Shown: positions 33,013 through 45,243 of the stretch, in pieces | Layout: each line of letters begins with the position of its first letter | How positions within the stretch are numbered: position 1 is the stretch's first letter | Assembly: GCA_037179335.1 (NCBI GenBank) | Contig: JAKZHN010000014.1 | Coordinates: 868,001 to 932,000, forward strand | Direction of reading: 5' to 3' | Source: Cyclaneusma minus | Taxonomy: Eukaryota > Ascomycota > Leotiomycetes > Marthamycetales > Marthamycetaceae | Length of the DNA stretch: 64,000 bases | Program-made: the position numbers and the translations under genes | The notes under the pieces: generated by a model | The model's input: only the letters and a program-made list of their open reading frames with translations | What the model was told of the DNA's origin: nothing | Database searches by the model: none

Positions 33013-35771
33013 TCAAAGTTCTTGCGGTGGATCAATCCATTCCAGTTTCCAACGGTGTTCACGCTCGAAACCCCGATCCACATCCTGAGTAAGCACGTGT
33101 GCCATTCGGAATCGTATGGCCCGCATGTCCGCTACCACACTAAACTCGTTCAACGGTTTATTGCGCGCAATACATTCGACATAGGCAGCCACTAGAGCAC
33201 CAGAATCGGCTGAGCTCTCCTGCCGGGCGTAGTGCGGAAACTGTTCCTCTTTCCAGTGGCCGGCATTCAAGTGGGCCTGAAGAGTTTGAAAATATTGTTG
33301 AAAGCCCACTGGAGCTGCAGACTGATCGGGATCGGGGCAAAGATAGGTAAAGAAGTTCTGGTTGGGCGCTACGACAATGGCGCTGAATTGATCGGTGTTA
33401 CGAAAGTCAGAGACGCAGAGTATGATAATGTAATCGTACTGCTCGACATCTTCGAGAGTTATTCTTGCGTATCGGCTGCCATATCTTCGTGGGTCCCGTT
33501 CGATCGCTCTATGTAGATGTCCGATAGACTCCCCTGGACCAGTGGGGTATGGGTCACCGTCATTCACGGTATCGCGGAAGCAGAGAATGCGGCGGGCCCT
33601 GCCTAACATGCTCCTTCGCTCAGCCTCTCTCTCAACCATTTCGAGGTATCTAAGAACAAGGTGGGGTGCGATCTTCTTGTTCGGGTCGATTAGATCTGAA
33701 ATTTCTTGGCTTGTTGAAGATCTTAGGGCTTGCTGTTCTTCGGGTGATACCAGTGTAATCCAGTCAGTGCTGGCCTATTTAGGACATATTGTCAGTAGCC
33801 ACAGATCTAAATGTGAATAGGTGTACATACCGTGAGTTGGTTCTGTTCCTGAGCAGGCGGTGCTTGAGCAGGCGGTGCTTGAGCAGGCGGTGAGTTGTTT
33901 GTTTGTGTCGTGAGAGTCATAGCGCCGACGCCTAGGACGGAGAGAGAATCATCAAAATTAGGAACGTCTGAGTCGGAGATAGAATCCTCAAGATCAGGAT
34001 AATTTGGATAATCCGGTGGCAGTACACCACTGCGCCCAGGGCCGTAATACCAATTATCACCACTCTCGGCACCATCACCGGCGGGTGACGACGGAGTTGA
34101 TGCAGTGAATCTTGGCGGCCTCCCCGGCGTGATATCACCCTCCTCTTTCGCTTGGTAATGAGTAACATCGGAATACCAGCTACCATTTGACAAATCCATA
34201 CTGGCAATAAAGCGTAGAAGTGCTTTGGTATCCTGAGTATTATCAACCTTGCCCGTACGCCTCTCATACAATTCCCTGACAAGTCTCTCGTCGTTTTCGA
34301 TAGGGTCGTAAAATGACAGATGGTAATCGATGAGGGCGCTGGGGGGAAGAGGCCTCCGATTACCGTGAGGCCGTACGTTCCCGGGAGCAGCGTTTCTATT
34401 AGGGCCTTCCATTGCGTCGTGGGCCTGCAAAATCCTCTCCAAATCCCTCAAAGTCTCATAATCGTTGCCTTTGCCTTCAGGCACGTAGATCCCGCGGGCA
34501 ATTAGGATCCGTCGGAGGCTATTTATATTTACCCTCATTGTGTTTTGAGGGCTTTGCGGTGAAACATCTGCTGGTATGTATTTGATGGCGTGCACTTTGT
34601 CGTCACGTGTCCTTATCTTTAGATAAGCCTTAATAGAGTCAAGTATGAAATCATCGTCATCAAACACGGCCCAGTAAGTAGTCTCCAAGTCTAACACATC
34701 CACGATTGGTGGAGTGACGCGTGGCCACAAACCATCGTCGACGATTGCGTTGTAGTTCCATGGGTGGACTAGTTTATTTCTGTCGGCACTTCTCGCGTCT
34801 CCCTTGTTCACAATCCCCATCTTCGCAAACTGTTCTCGGAGTAAATCAAAGGTATTTGCAAAGGTATGCCTAGCCATTCTCCATACAAACCCATCAGTAG
34901 GCTCATCGTCTTCGTTCACGGGAACCATGAGCAAAAACTCGCGACTTTCGGGTAATAACCACAAAGCGACGTGGGGGGAATTCCAATCGCCTGCGATATT
35001 CACCTTGCCGGAGAGCGCTTCAAAGACTATCAGTCTGATGTCGTAAAGATCCGCGGTGATAGTGAGAATTCCATATCCCTCGCCTTTACCAATCGGGTCA
35101 AACTGTGCTTTGGGCAACGATCCTGGGATGTTTAAATGTTGCCAGAGGTTTTCCCCAAGGGTGTCATTGTGCGCCAAAAGACGTGTATCCAGGTTGTTCT
35201 CTCCCAGGTATCTCTCATCGCTTCGGTCATCGCTCTCATCGTCGTGCGGTCTCGCTTCCCTAAACAAATTCAGATTGTTGTAAGCCACGTTGCGAGGGTG
35301 GGTTCTATCCCCCATCACCTGTCTGAAGTAGGCGATATGCTGAGCCTTGACAATCTCCCAGTATCTCTCGGAGCCATATACATATGTCGCAACAGAGCGA
35401 TAATATGTAGCACAATCTTCCACCACAGGCACGATACCAAATACTTGGTCCCCAGTCAATGGGAGGTCGCGTAGCCGGTAACTTCCTGGCAGCTTTGGAG
35501 TTTTTCGAGCTTCGGGCAACGGCAGGGGTATATCGTCGAAGTCCATGCGCCGCTTGGGCCCAACGAGACTGTAATCTAGGAAGTGTCCCTTGACAAATTC
35601 AATGCTTTTGCCGTACCCCAGAGATGTATAGTAGTCATGTCCTTTTTTTGCGTTTCGAATCTCTGCTGTTGTCGTGGGATGAGGAATGATCATTCTCGAA
35701 GCGCGGAGGAGTTCGTCGTATGCGTTCCAATCCAGCGGTCGGCCGGAACCCGGAGGAAGACTCAATTCCAT
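33013..35771 (-). CDS. Pseudo-OTU protein fused to a degenerate Ulp1/C48-like domain, about 900 aa
   Basis: Exon 1 runs from ATG 35771 to 33831 and exon 2 from 33774 to 33013; the 56-bp intron 33775-33830 (GTATGT, CTGAC, AATAG) is phase 0 and the frame is open across it. The N-terminal half is a paralogue of the neighbouring OTU protein: FLDY, RSVATYVYGS, WEIVKAQHIA and ITADLYDIRLIV align with it. Where the active protein has DGNC this one has DCAT, so the catalytic Cys position is Thr, and the His position is Glu (EFLLMV). A long acidic, Pro-rich linker follows, with PPAQAPPAQ repeats. Exon 2 then resembles a Ulp1 fold: IIILCVSDFRNTDQFSAIVV for the strand normally carrying HW, and QESSADSG for QxxxxDCG. 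His is Gln, Asp is Cys and Cys is Ser, while the oxyanion Gln is kept six residues before the Ser. Catalysis is unlikely; binding or decoy roles are inference. Confidence 0.68.
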
Positions 35772-36523
35772 GTTGTCCAAATATGTGCTGAGGTCTCTGG
35801 CTTTGAGTGCCGTTCGTGGTTGACTTGGACAATCTTTAATGCCAAAAACTCACCAAGGGTGCTCAGAAGAGTCGAAATGGATTAAGAGATGAAGTCAGGA
35901 CGACAAATTGCGCCCGATTTGCACCCGCTTTGATTAAATCTTGTGAGTAATGGGGTGCCGGAAGCGTCAAGTCTTTGAGCGTTACCTCAAAGAACACAAG
36001 TGGTGTTCATACCATCTCAAAAGATCGACAAAGCCTCGCCCGAAGCGGAACCAAACAATCGATTCATGTAGACTGGCGCTCTACCATACGCAGCTCTTGA
36101 ACAATAAAATTGTCAAAGATACGAGTGGTGTGTGAAGCGAGTCGACGCAAGAAGGAATAATTCATGGCGCATGAGGATGGATGCCAAACGGGAAACTCGC
36201 AGGAAATGCCAGTCGCGCATACTTCAAGCAGCTTCACGATCTTCTCCCCAGGAAACATTTGCTAGTGTTCGCGATTGATCCTAGTAAAGCTGCATAGTTG
36301 GCGCAAGCTTGTCTGGCCACTAGAATGAAGGCCTCGGTGGCAGCCTACTTGCAATCTTCTTTGTCACTTTTCAGCCGTTCCCATCGTTTTTCACCGTTGA
36401 AAATTGAAAGAAGAGGCCACTCACCACTTCCACCCAATGCCACAGAACAAAGCCTTCACAGTGATCTCCGCAATCATCCCATGTTCGCCCTCAGAGCCAG
36501 CGGAAATTGTGCGAACCCATTTT
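35772..36523. other. Intergenic, no gene seen
   Basis: This is the upstream region of the fused gene. A GTGAGT donor-like site near 35850 suggests a possible 5' leader intron. Other frames are short and unrecognised. Confidence 0.4.
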
Positions 36524-37724
36524 TCAACCGTCAGTCTTCGCTTTGTCTCCAAATTCATTCACCAACAACATCTTCAATCTTCTAATTCTCTCTGTATTCT
36601 CGACAAAACGCTCATTTGCCAGCCTCAACAGCGCTTTCAAATACTGCATATCCACTACGGGCTGGATGCTTTCATTATCGCCGATACCAATGATGGACTC
36701 GAATCCCATGCCCATAGAGCGGATGCCCACCATTGGTGTAGGTCCATCTTTGGTGGAGGAGGTAAGACTGAGGGCGCCGCTCTCGCGGAAGCCAGCTTGA
36801 AGAGCGGCGCTGAGGACGGCATTGGCATGAGGGAGTGAAGCTGTCAAGACGTGGAGTATCTGCAGGAATATTAGGACATGTCGTAAATGTAGCTTTCGGT
36901 TGATTGAAAGTGAGTAGAGATAGTAACGCATTATTCCAAAGAGATCTAAGTTTTCGAAGCGGAGGCTCACTTGAGACACACGCCGGGAACTCAGACATAC
37001 GGGAAATTCCAATACTCACCATTGGCTCAAATTTGAAATGCAAGAGTCTTTTGACTCCTTCGACTCCACTACTCAGCCCCACCTTCTCGCCCTGCGTGAA
37101 TCCAAAAAGCTTCATCAACTCTTCGTCGCTGATTTTCGCATCCACCGGATCATGTGACACAAACAACCATCTTCCGCCTCCTCCCTTGCCCCCGGTAGCA
37201 GCCAGTGTGTGATCTTTCTCCCTTCCGCTGCTCCCACCACCTCTTTTCGCATCATCCTCTGCATCCATCCCCTCGCGGTCAGCGCTGTCAGCACCATGAG
37301 CAGCGTCCTCAGCATCACCGCCGTCCCCACTCCCACTCTCCTGCCCTCTCCCGCCCTCCTCTCCCGTCTCATCATCCTCTTTCCTCACCTTCGCACCACC
37401 ATCCCCAGCCTTCACCTCCATACCATGCATTCCTCTCCCCTTCTCTTTCTTCACCCCCTCCAGAAACACACTCACCCTTCCTGCACAACTACTCGTCGTC
37501 ACCAAACCCTCCCACCCATTAACCAGCCCCACCAACTCTCTGATCCCAGTATCCACACTTCCCTTCGGCGATGCATCATGATATTCCTCATCTGGAACAG
37601 CCAAATCTCTCAGAATCTTCGCCTTCTTCTGCGTGAAAGACTGCGGGAAGCGCGTTGGCAGAGCTTTTGCATCTTTGGGAATGGGTGCTGGTCGGGGTGG
37701 ACGGTTGGGATTAGGTTTGGGCAT
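36524..37724 (-). CDS. TYW3: tRNA wybutosine-synthesising protein 3 (TYW3), 346 aa
   Basis: TYW3 is the SAM-dependent N4-methyltransferase acting at the third step of wybutosine formation at position 37 of tRNA-Phe. Exon 1 is 37724-37020 and exon 2 is 36859-36524; the 160-bp intron 36860-37019 has donor GTGAGT and acceptor CTGCAG and is phase 0. Family features are DASPKGSVDTGIRELVGLVN followed by TTSSCAGRVSVF (the conserved SSCxGR) in the first 100 residues. WLFVSHDPV and LLHFKFEPM come before the junction, and ALQAGFRESGALSL and PMVGIRSMG after it. Residues about 98-175 are a Gly/Asp/Glu/Lys-rich insert not typical of the family and probably disordered. The gene is unlinked to other yW genes here. 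Confidence 0.88.
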
Positions 37725-39011
37725 TGTCGGTGTGTTGTGAAGTGGATGGAGATGCGTGGATCTGAGTTGGTGTGAGATTCGGGTTGTTTGGCCTCGATGT
37801 TTGACAAGCCACCAAAGCGCAGTCCAGAAACCGACGGAGTCGCAAATATATCGAGGCGCTAGAGGTTAGCTCGGAGTTTTCTGGATGTTTATTGGTCGAA
37901 AGGCTGTGTAACGTGCCCAGAAGAGAAATTGTGACTGATTTATGTTTCTGGGCTGAAATTTTCGAGGTTGTGGCCTTGTGGGCGATTTGTGACGCGACAG
38001 CAAGGTTTTCCGATAGTGTGACGGTGTGACAGCGTCAAAATAAGCTTAACACTAAGTAGTAAGTAGGGCTGAGCTTATTATCACAACATCATCAGTTCAA
38101 AACGGCAAATGAGTTTATTTTGATTTTTCAACTTTCTGATATCTGAATGCTTAAAATTAATCATGATCGTCCCTCTCGCGTCAATCAAATTCCTCAAAAA
38201 AACTTCTTGTTAATGGATTCTCGCCACCTCCACTGCTGTTTGCGTTCTGTCAAAAGCGCAAAAATGCACCACAAATTTTGAAAATTTGAATCTCTGTTAT
38301 TTCCACTCCTTACAGTAATCTCGGGTATGAATTCTGCCATCCTAATCATATTTCATAACGGTAGTGACGGAGCAGAACAGACAGGCGAATAGCAGAATGC
38401 GGACCTATTTGACTTGCATTTCGATCTCAACATCCACTATTTAAAGTAGAAATTTCTTGGACACTCCAATGATATCTACGGCATCACTCATGATACATGG
38501 TCAAGCTACCGTCGGGTATTTTAATTTCCATCCCTTTTGCTATGCAACTTTCCTACTGCTACTTAGATCATGACCCAGCGCATACTGTACCGTCATCCAA
38601 GCAGTCTACTGCCGGCTCTAGTTGGGAAAATCACCTAATTAGAGTCGTTCACAAGATACATCTGTATATTTACAACAAATGCGAAGAACCACTTAGTAAG
38701 CAGAGCGCGGGGACAGAACATATTGTAATTCTGTGCTAGTACCCCGGAAAAGCAACGCGAGAAATTCGAATGTAGAGGCATCACGAGCAAGACAAATCCC
38801 GGTCTGCTATCTCAATACCATGCTGTGAGAACTGCATCCGTCGAAAGTGTTGCAGTCAAGATGACAAGCAAGAGGCATCTCGATGGCTTAGCATCTCCTT
38901 CCAAGTTCCCTCTGAACTCTAGCTGATGTATGCTTCGAGCGAACCGCGTGCTATGGACCGCGTATGGGATTCTTTGCCGCGGGTCGCATTGGCAGGCGTC
39001 TTCTAATCGCT
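37725..39011. other. Intergenic, no gene seen
   Basis: About 1.3 kb upstream of TYW3 and downstream of the 110-residue gene. Frames are short, composition is moderately AT-rich from about 38040, and no repeat or RNA fold is evident. Confidence 0.45.
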
Positions 39012-39406
39012 TCAAGTCGTCGTGAAGTTGTTGGTGAGAAGCTTCATAACAGAATCGGAGTTAGACCAATCATTCAAACAGCAAAGGCTTGTGAGCTACT
39101 TACATCAGAGATGGGGTAACCTCCGATCTCTTTCATCTTGGCCAGCATCTCATGCTGTGTGCCTCGCCAAACCTCGTGAGAGCCGGTGAATGTGTAGGCG
39201 AAAGTGTCGACGGTCGGAAGCTGTCCACCTTGTTCGTAGTACTCGATGATGCGGGCATAAGCCTCGGCAAAGAGCTGTCGGTTCTTTGCAGCATCTTTCA
39301 TCTCGACACCCTTGGTGGAAATGAAAGCCTTGGACAGGTCGCGGATGTTCTTTTCCAAGAACTGAATGCGGCTGGCGCGCTCGGTCTGGTCGTTCAAGGA
39401 AGACAT
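39012..39406 (-). CDS. Small conserved-looking protein, 110 aa, function unknown
   Basis: ATG at 39406 opens MSSLNDQTERASRIQFLEKN. Exon 1 ends at 39104 before GTAAGT. A CTAAC branch and an AAG acceptor at 39042 define a 62-bp intron, and exon 2 adds LLTNNFTTT and a stop at 39012. Without splicing the frame would run to 39074, by coincidence also 110 aa with a different tail. The protein looks largely helical and hydrophilic, with no signal peptide or cysteines. No family is recognised. The leader upstream of the ATG on minus is rich in CAAC/CAA repeats (about 39480-39600). Confidence 0.6.
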
Positions 39407-40479
39407 GCTGTATGAAGGATGATTCTCGGGCGCATTTGGGTGTTGGTCTTGAGGAATTGGGAGCCCTTCGTTGAGACTGAGCAGTGAAGCTGGCGGTAGA
39501 TGATTTGGGTTTTTGTTTGGAGTTGTTGGTGAATTTGCTGGCGAATTTGTTGATGAAGTTGTTGGTGAAGGTATTGTTCAGTTGTTGGTGGAGTTGTGGT
39601 GAGGAAGGAAAGAAGGAAGAGCCTCGAGGCTCTTTTATGCTAGAAGATGGCGCTAGTGGCAGCGGCAGGCATAAGCGAGGGGATCAGGCGAGATGGTTTG
39701 CGAGTGAAGTTAAAGGTGAAGATCGTCTGTCTGGGGGAGGGTCGCGGGTCAAGATGCGCTGCGCCGCTGCCGCTCCCTTGACTCATCGCTCCGTGCCAGC
39801 GCACACCCAATCACAGAAAGAAAAGGGAGCTGGGAGTACCTAAACCGCATCTTGATTTTCGAATCTTGGACACGAGTTTAATTAGGGAATGCCCGATGTT
39901 GGAATCTTCCCTTTTGCCCCTATAGACGTGTAATTAGACGATATTCTACTTTTTACTAAGCGGGATAGGTATGAAAGGATATGATAGATTAGGGCTCGGC
40001 TGCGAAATATATGGTAACTTACCTATTTTGCTACTGTGGTTGCTATATTGAGTTTCATGGCTGCCTACTCTCACGTGCACGAGAAGTGGACTGCCGGTAC
40101 AAGTTATATTTCGGCAAGCCTCGTCCCGGTGAGGCTGGGAGATCTTTCATGGGCCCTAGGGAAAGATTGGCTGCAATGCTATGAGCTATGTGAAGTGGAA
40201 TATCTAGGTAAAGAGTAAGTATAGATGAGTGGGTATTCTAATGAGAATGCGACTGACCCGACAGCTGCTTTTGAATGTGCCGAAAAAAAAGGGCGTAGGA
40301 GGAACTCGGTCGCTGTGCTGTATTTTAGCTTGGTAGCGATAGAATTGACGTCAGGTTTGAGGTCATGCAAGCCCTCCATATGAATCCGGTCATATTTGGA
40401 GAATTTCGTCGTTTCGAAGGTTTCATTATGGCCTCCTTCGCATTGAGCCATATGACAGCGTAAGCTTTAGTTGTGTGTT
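39407..40479. other. Upstream leader and spacer, no gene seen
   Basis: The minus strand shows an A/C-rich CAACAA-type leader next to the 110-residue gene. The plus-strand frame at 39484-39843 is the shadow of this repeat. Beyond about 39850 nothing is recognisable. Confidence 0.4.
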
Positions 40480-43400
40480 AAATGTACCTGACCAAGACAG
40501 CACGCAGTTTTCTGCGGATTAGGAATTCCAGCCCATGTTTGGCTCAGTCCAACAGCCGCTGGGGATATGGCGTCGTTGCTCACGGCGTTTCTGCCTTCAT
40601 CACACAATTCCTCTGTCACTTAAACTTTCGGTCGCCCTGGCCCCGTCGACCACACATTAGCAATAGAATCCCACCAACCTACCTTAGCCCAGTCCTTGTA
40701 GAAGTATAAAAATCACCACCTCTTGCTACCTGTCATCCTCTCCAACGAAGCTACATGGAGTGTGGAAGATGGTGTTTCACACATGTTTGGCGTCAGGCTA
40801 TGGCCAAGCCCAAACGAAACTCGGTTTTCCACAATTACAAGAAATTCAGACGTCCGAAACACTTTATTCTCAGCACTTCCTTCCAACGATCCCCTCTATC
40901 ACCACATCTCCCCACCGGCGCTTGACTATCCTGCTGTCAACTCGTCTCCGCACCCCTACAGAAACTCTTTCCACACCCAATTTCGATAGAAGCTGGAAGG
41001 CGATTCTTGCTGTTGCAACCTAGTAAAGCAGCCAGGCCAAACGAGAAAGTTATAAGAAGAATGCATCGTCCCCATGCTGACCGTATTGTGATTCTCGAAG
41101 TAAGAGGGTACTCGGGATCGAGGCTCTAGTTATACCTTCAAGTCTAAGTACCTCCGCCGGATTTTCAAAGTTCCAAGCTTCACCCCAGAGTTGTTAGCAC
41201 ACGTGATCGTAGGTGTCCTCAATTCGGTCTAGTCAGCTCGTGACTCAAGTCTTGACGATGCTAAAAGGCCCACCTGGGAAAGATCCGCCAAACTCAAGGG
41301 TATAAAAACCACCCCTGGCATCATGTATTCTTCGTTTCAAGGACACCCATCGATCTAGCCAGATCCTAGCTTCCAAGCACCAACTGCGGTATAGTTTCAT
41401 TATTTAACAGCCGCATGTAGCTAGCCAATATCCTGAATAGACAAATCGTCAAAATTGAAGCATGTGCAAGAAATTAAGCCATCGACACCCAGACTTTTTG
41501 CACTGCTTCCGGAGCACCTTGCCGCCGCCCAGGTACCACGCTGTCACTCAAACAGCCTTCTGTCAGAGAAACGATGCATCATACTCCCAGATAGAAGCTC
41601 AACGTACTATTTTGTCCTGCGTGCTCCCATTATCAAACAACTTGACTCATTAGCTTCGCAGCCGTGCTCTGTCTAATTCCCGTAATCCATGATATCGAAT
41701 GCTAAGGTTACCACAGCGTATAGGAGTATGGATGTCACCACAGAAAGCAAAGCCTAAAGTCGAGCGATTCACCTAGGGGGAAGTGAGATGTCCATCATTA
41801 CTAAATTCGTTTGTTTGATTCAAATAAGCTGGGCACCAATGCGCGCAGGAGCGGATAAAAAGTGAATTGGGAAAGCTGAAAGAATTTCCCTTCTCATTTG
41901 CCTATTGATAATTCATCCCTCCCCTAAAACCGACTTCGAAAGCCTCCAAAAAGACCCTCCTAGCACCGCCTGCCTCCAGGCTTCCCGCCTACCCCTGCGT
42001 ATTCGACCCCCGTAATTTCTGGATCAATCACGGGATATTACAAAGGGGAAACTACTGGAGAAAAAGTTATAAATACCTCCCACGCGTCGCTCATCATTTA
42101 TTCCTCCAAGACAGCGCCAGTAGGAGAAAACCGTGATGTCTTCGACTAGGGGTCTCGTCCTGAATCCGGCTTAGATTTCCATGAGCTGTTTGCCGCAGCT
42201 CAGACAATAAGTCATGGCACAGGGGCGTAACAGGATCCTAGTAGCATAGTAAGATTTCACAGCGCTTGATCTTCACACTGCTAGTATTCTGCCGCTTTTG
42301 CAATATTTCACTTTTGCTGCGATATTTTGCTGTCACCCGATCATCCTGCTGTCATGACTCCCAGAAACCACCATTACCCAAGGAGAACTACCCCAACCCT
42401 ACTGTCCACGAATCCAAACTCAAGATTAATCACTACATCTCAGCAAGCAGCAGAACCAACCTAGGTAGTCCGCTTTTCAAACTATTGATCTCTGGTAGAT
42501 CAACAAAAGAGAATGAATGTCGACAAACTTGACAAGATGGCAGTGAGAGCGAGGAGCTTGGTTCGCTGAGAAGCCATGGTCAAGCTTGTATTTATACTTC
42601 CCCCACTTTTCCCATCTCCTCAAGCCTCTTTTCGAAGCCTCGGACCAATCGATGGTGGATTCTGCTTGCCTGATCACGTGATTTTCCATTTGTACCTTGC
42701 GTATTTCAAGTCGCTGATCTTAGGACTAGGCAACTCGTGAGTCATGGCTCGCGACTACATCCGTAAGCGTGTCCAATTTCCTCAGCCAAGCCGAGTAATC
42801 GTCAAGAAAGAAGCTATAAAATCTTTCCTTCTACCCGTATCTTCCTTTCTCTCCCTAAGAATCGAAAAGTGGACGCCAGCCAGCAGGGTCGCACTCGGGG
42901 ATGGTGATGCCCAGTTCCAGCACCTAGTATTGGTCTCTTAGGAATTCTGCTTTCCACGACATAGTCAGAACAGAACACAGTTAGCTCATGCAGAGCAAAT
43001 CTCAAGAATTCAATTCCACGGGCCACCAAGCATGTCATTTTGCACAAGTCCCCTACTGTCTCCACGCTCACCTGCTGTCACTCAACCATCCCGCTGTCGC
43101 AAAGTAAGCCTACTGTGGGGATCTGCAAAAACCACCACTTCCCCACGAGAGTTGAGTGCTGACAAATTTAGTAGCCCACAGTTACAGATTTAAGCCACTC
43201 AGTACGTTCCCGAAGATAGCTCGTGCCAGGAGCAACAAGAACGCATTCAGGTGGCGATTGATGGAACCTTTCGCGCACGAATTAATGATCGTGTGTTTGC
43301 CCATGTGAAGAGCCTGAAGTTAACAAGAACTCGCAGTCGAGCCTCTATTTATACCTCACGGGCTTTACCCCCTCAGGACGCGATTCCGAAACTTGAAAAG

Positions 43401-45200
43401 ATTGACTCCGGAGTAAGCAAATCGTGACTGATAGCTGACAGCTTAAGCTTTTGACTCATAGGTCGGTCCCCAACATCCACCATCGAAACCTCACTTGGCT
43501 TTCTCCTCGCAGATATAAAAACCCCGTTCCCACCGTTGCTCTTATTTCTTTACTGACAATACAGGTCAGAAGCGGAAATCACCTTGACCACGAATTTTCG
43601 ACCTTCGGTTTTCCGGAAATTTCTACAGTTGTGAGATCTAGATTCTGCAAGCCGCTCCATCTCTGCCCAAACAAATCCGCATGAGTAGGTAACAAAGGAG
43701 CCGGCAAAAATGATAGCAAATTGTTAAACCCGCCCAAGCCTCCTACTGTCTCTACACCACCCTGCTGTCAATCAACCATCCCGCTGTCGCAGTCATCAAA
43801 ACCACCGTGACCTTACAACGACCGCACATCTACTTCAACCCTCACAAACCACATTCCCTCCGCCACACCAAATTTCCGCACCCCGCTCCACAGCCAAGAA
43901 CCACGCCTCCATCGCTCATCCAATGCAAACCCTACCGTACAAGCCGCAGGCCCGCAATGCAAAATTTGCAAATCTAGGATTCTCAAACCCTCAACCCCCA
44001 CGCTCTATTTATACCCTCCAGTCCCGTCCTTGTAACCTCCACAACGTCTCCAAGATCACGTGTTGGCACTCATCAGTCAACCTCCAAAAAAAGTCTGCAA
44101 CGGCATCCTCTATACTCCCATCCTACATCCTGCCACCCCTCCCACACTTTCCCAACCACGCACTTCACCTAGCACGTAACACGTTCCACCCCTCCAAGCC
44201 AAAAAAGCCCATGAAATACCCATCCCAGCACCACCCATCCTTCCTCCTCAAGAAATGATGCGTCCGCAAATCTCCAAACCTGCGCACATCGAGCCAATGC
44301 ATCTCAGATCCCTACCAAGGGGTACTCCCCAGACATACCTCCTTACTTAGCTTCTCGTATTGCACAGAATCCTGGCACAGCTACAAATTTAAAGATACCT
44401 ATCCTATATAGTAAAATCACCAAACTCCACCCACCCAACACCCCCCAAGCCCCCTACCATCACACCCCCACTTTACCATCCTTCAGTAATCTCACCGTCA
44501 CCCTACCACCATCCCACTCCCCCTTCCCCTCCCAAAATAGTCAAACAACACCAGTTCCCCAAATCCACCCAACAACCTCGTCACCAAGCAGCAACACATC
44601 CGAAGGCCCGAACAACGCAAGCCAGCAACCCATCAATCTCTTCCCCCCACCTCAAGGCACTTCAAGGCACTTCAACGCTTTCCATGGAATTCGACACCTT
44701 GCAGGATCCCAGAGCCCAGGCGCAAGCTCTCTATTTATACCTCGCACCCTTTGTAGCTATTTCCCAATCACGTGTTGAGCGGCCCTAGTCCTCAAAACTT
44801 GGAATAAATGGAACGAGAATTCTGAAAGCTCAGCCCAAGGTCATGTGAACAGCGTCTATCTCTCAGAACTCGCTCGTCTCATCCACCACCTCACCATCAT
44901 TCATCCCATCAAAATCAAGTGGTACACAGCACACAGCACACAGCACAAATCCCCAAACCAAACCCTCGCCAAAAATAGTTTATACACATCACATTTTTAT
45001 TTCACTCTTCCCCTCAGTCTACGGCAAGGTACAAACCTAGAGGCTCAGCACGCGAGAAGCTCTCAAACAATGCCCGAGGAACAAGCAACCCATTTCGCAT
45101 AACAGCAAGCAAACGCGATGTACTAACAAAAGAAGCAACCTAGCACTGAACGCCACGGCGAAACAATCTCATCGTCGGCCTCTAGAGTATATACCACGTC
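40480..45200 (+). repeat. Array 2: loose tandem array of promoter-like units related to array 1
   Basis: No gene is supported over 4.7 kb. Plus-strand TATA-like boxes in the form TATAAAAACC or close variants occur near 40705, 41298, 42066, 42811 and 43510. Minus-strand boxes (TATAAATAGAG on minus, CTCTATTTATACC on plus) occur near 42588, 43341, 44003 and 44730. CTGCTGTC-type motifs at 19-nt spacing occur at 41540/41558, 42327/42345, 43053/43072/43091 and 43743/43762/43782, each about 230-260 bp downstream of a plus TATA box. ATCACGTG lies between or beside the divergent boxes (42672, 44055, 44765). The motif set and spacing match array 1, in opposite orientation. Confidence 0.65.
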
Positions 45201-45243
45201 ACCTCCCCTTCCCTTCCCACCATCACACCCACACCAAATCAAA

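Noticed and set aside
33807..35780. Start of the fused gene at 35780 and end at the stop at 33807
   Set aside because: 35780 is a TTG; the first ATG in frame is 35771. The stop at 33807 lies inside a canonical intron after which the frame continues.
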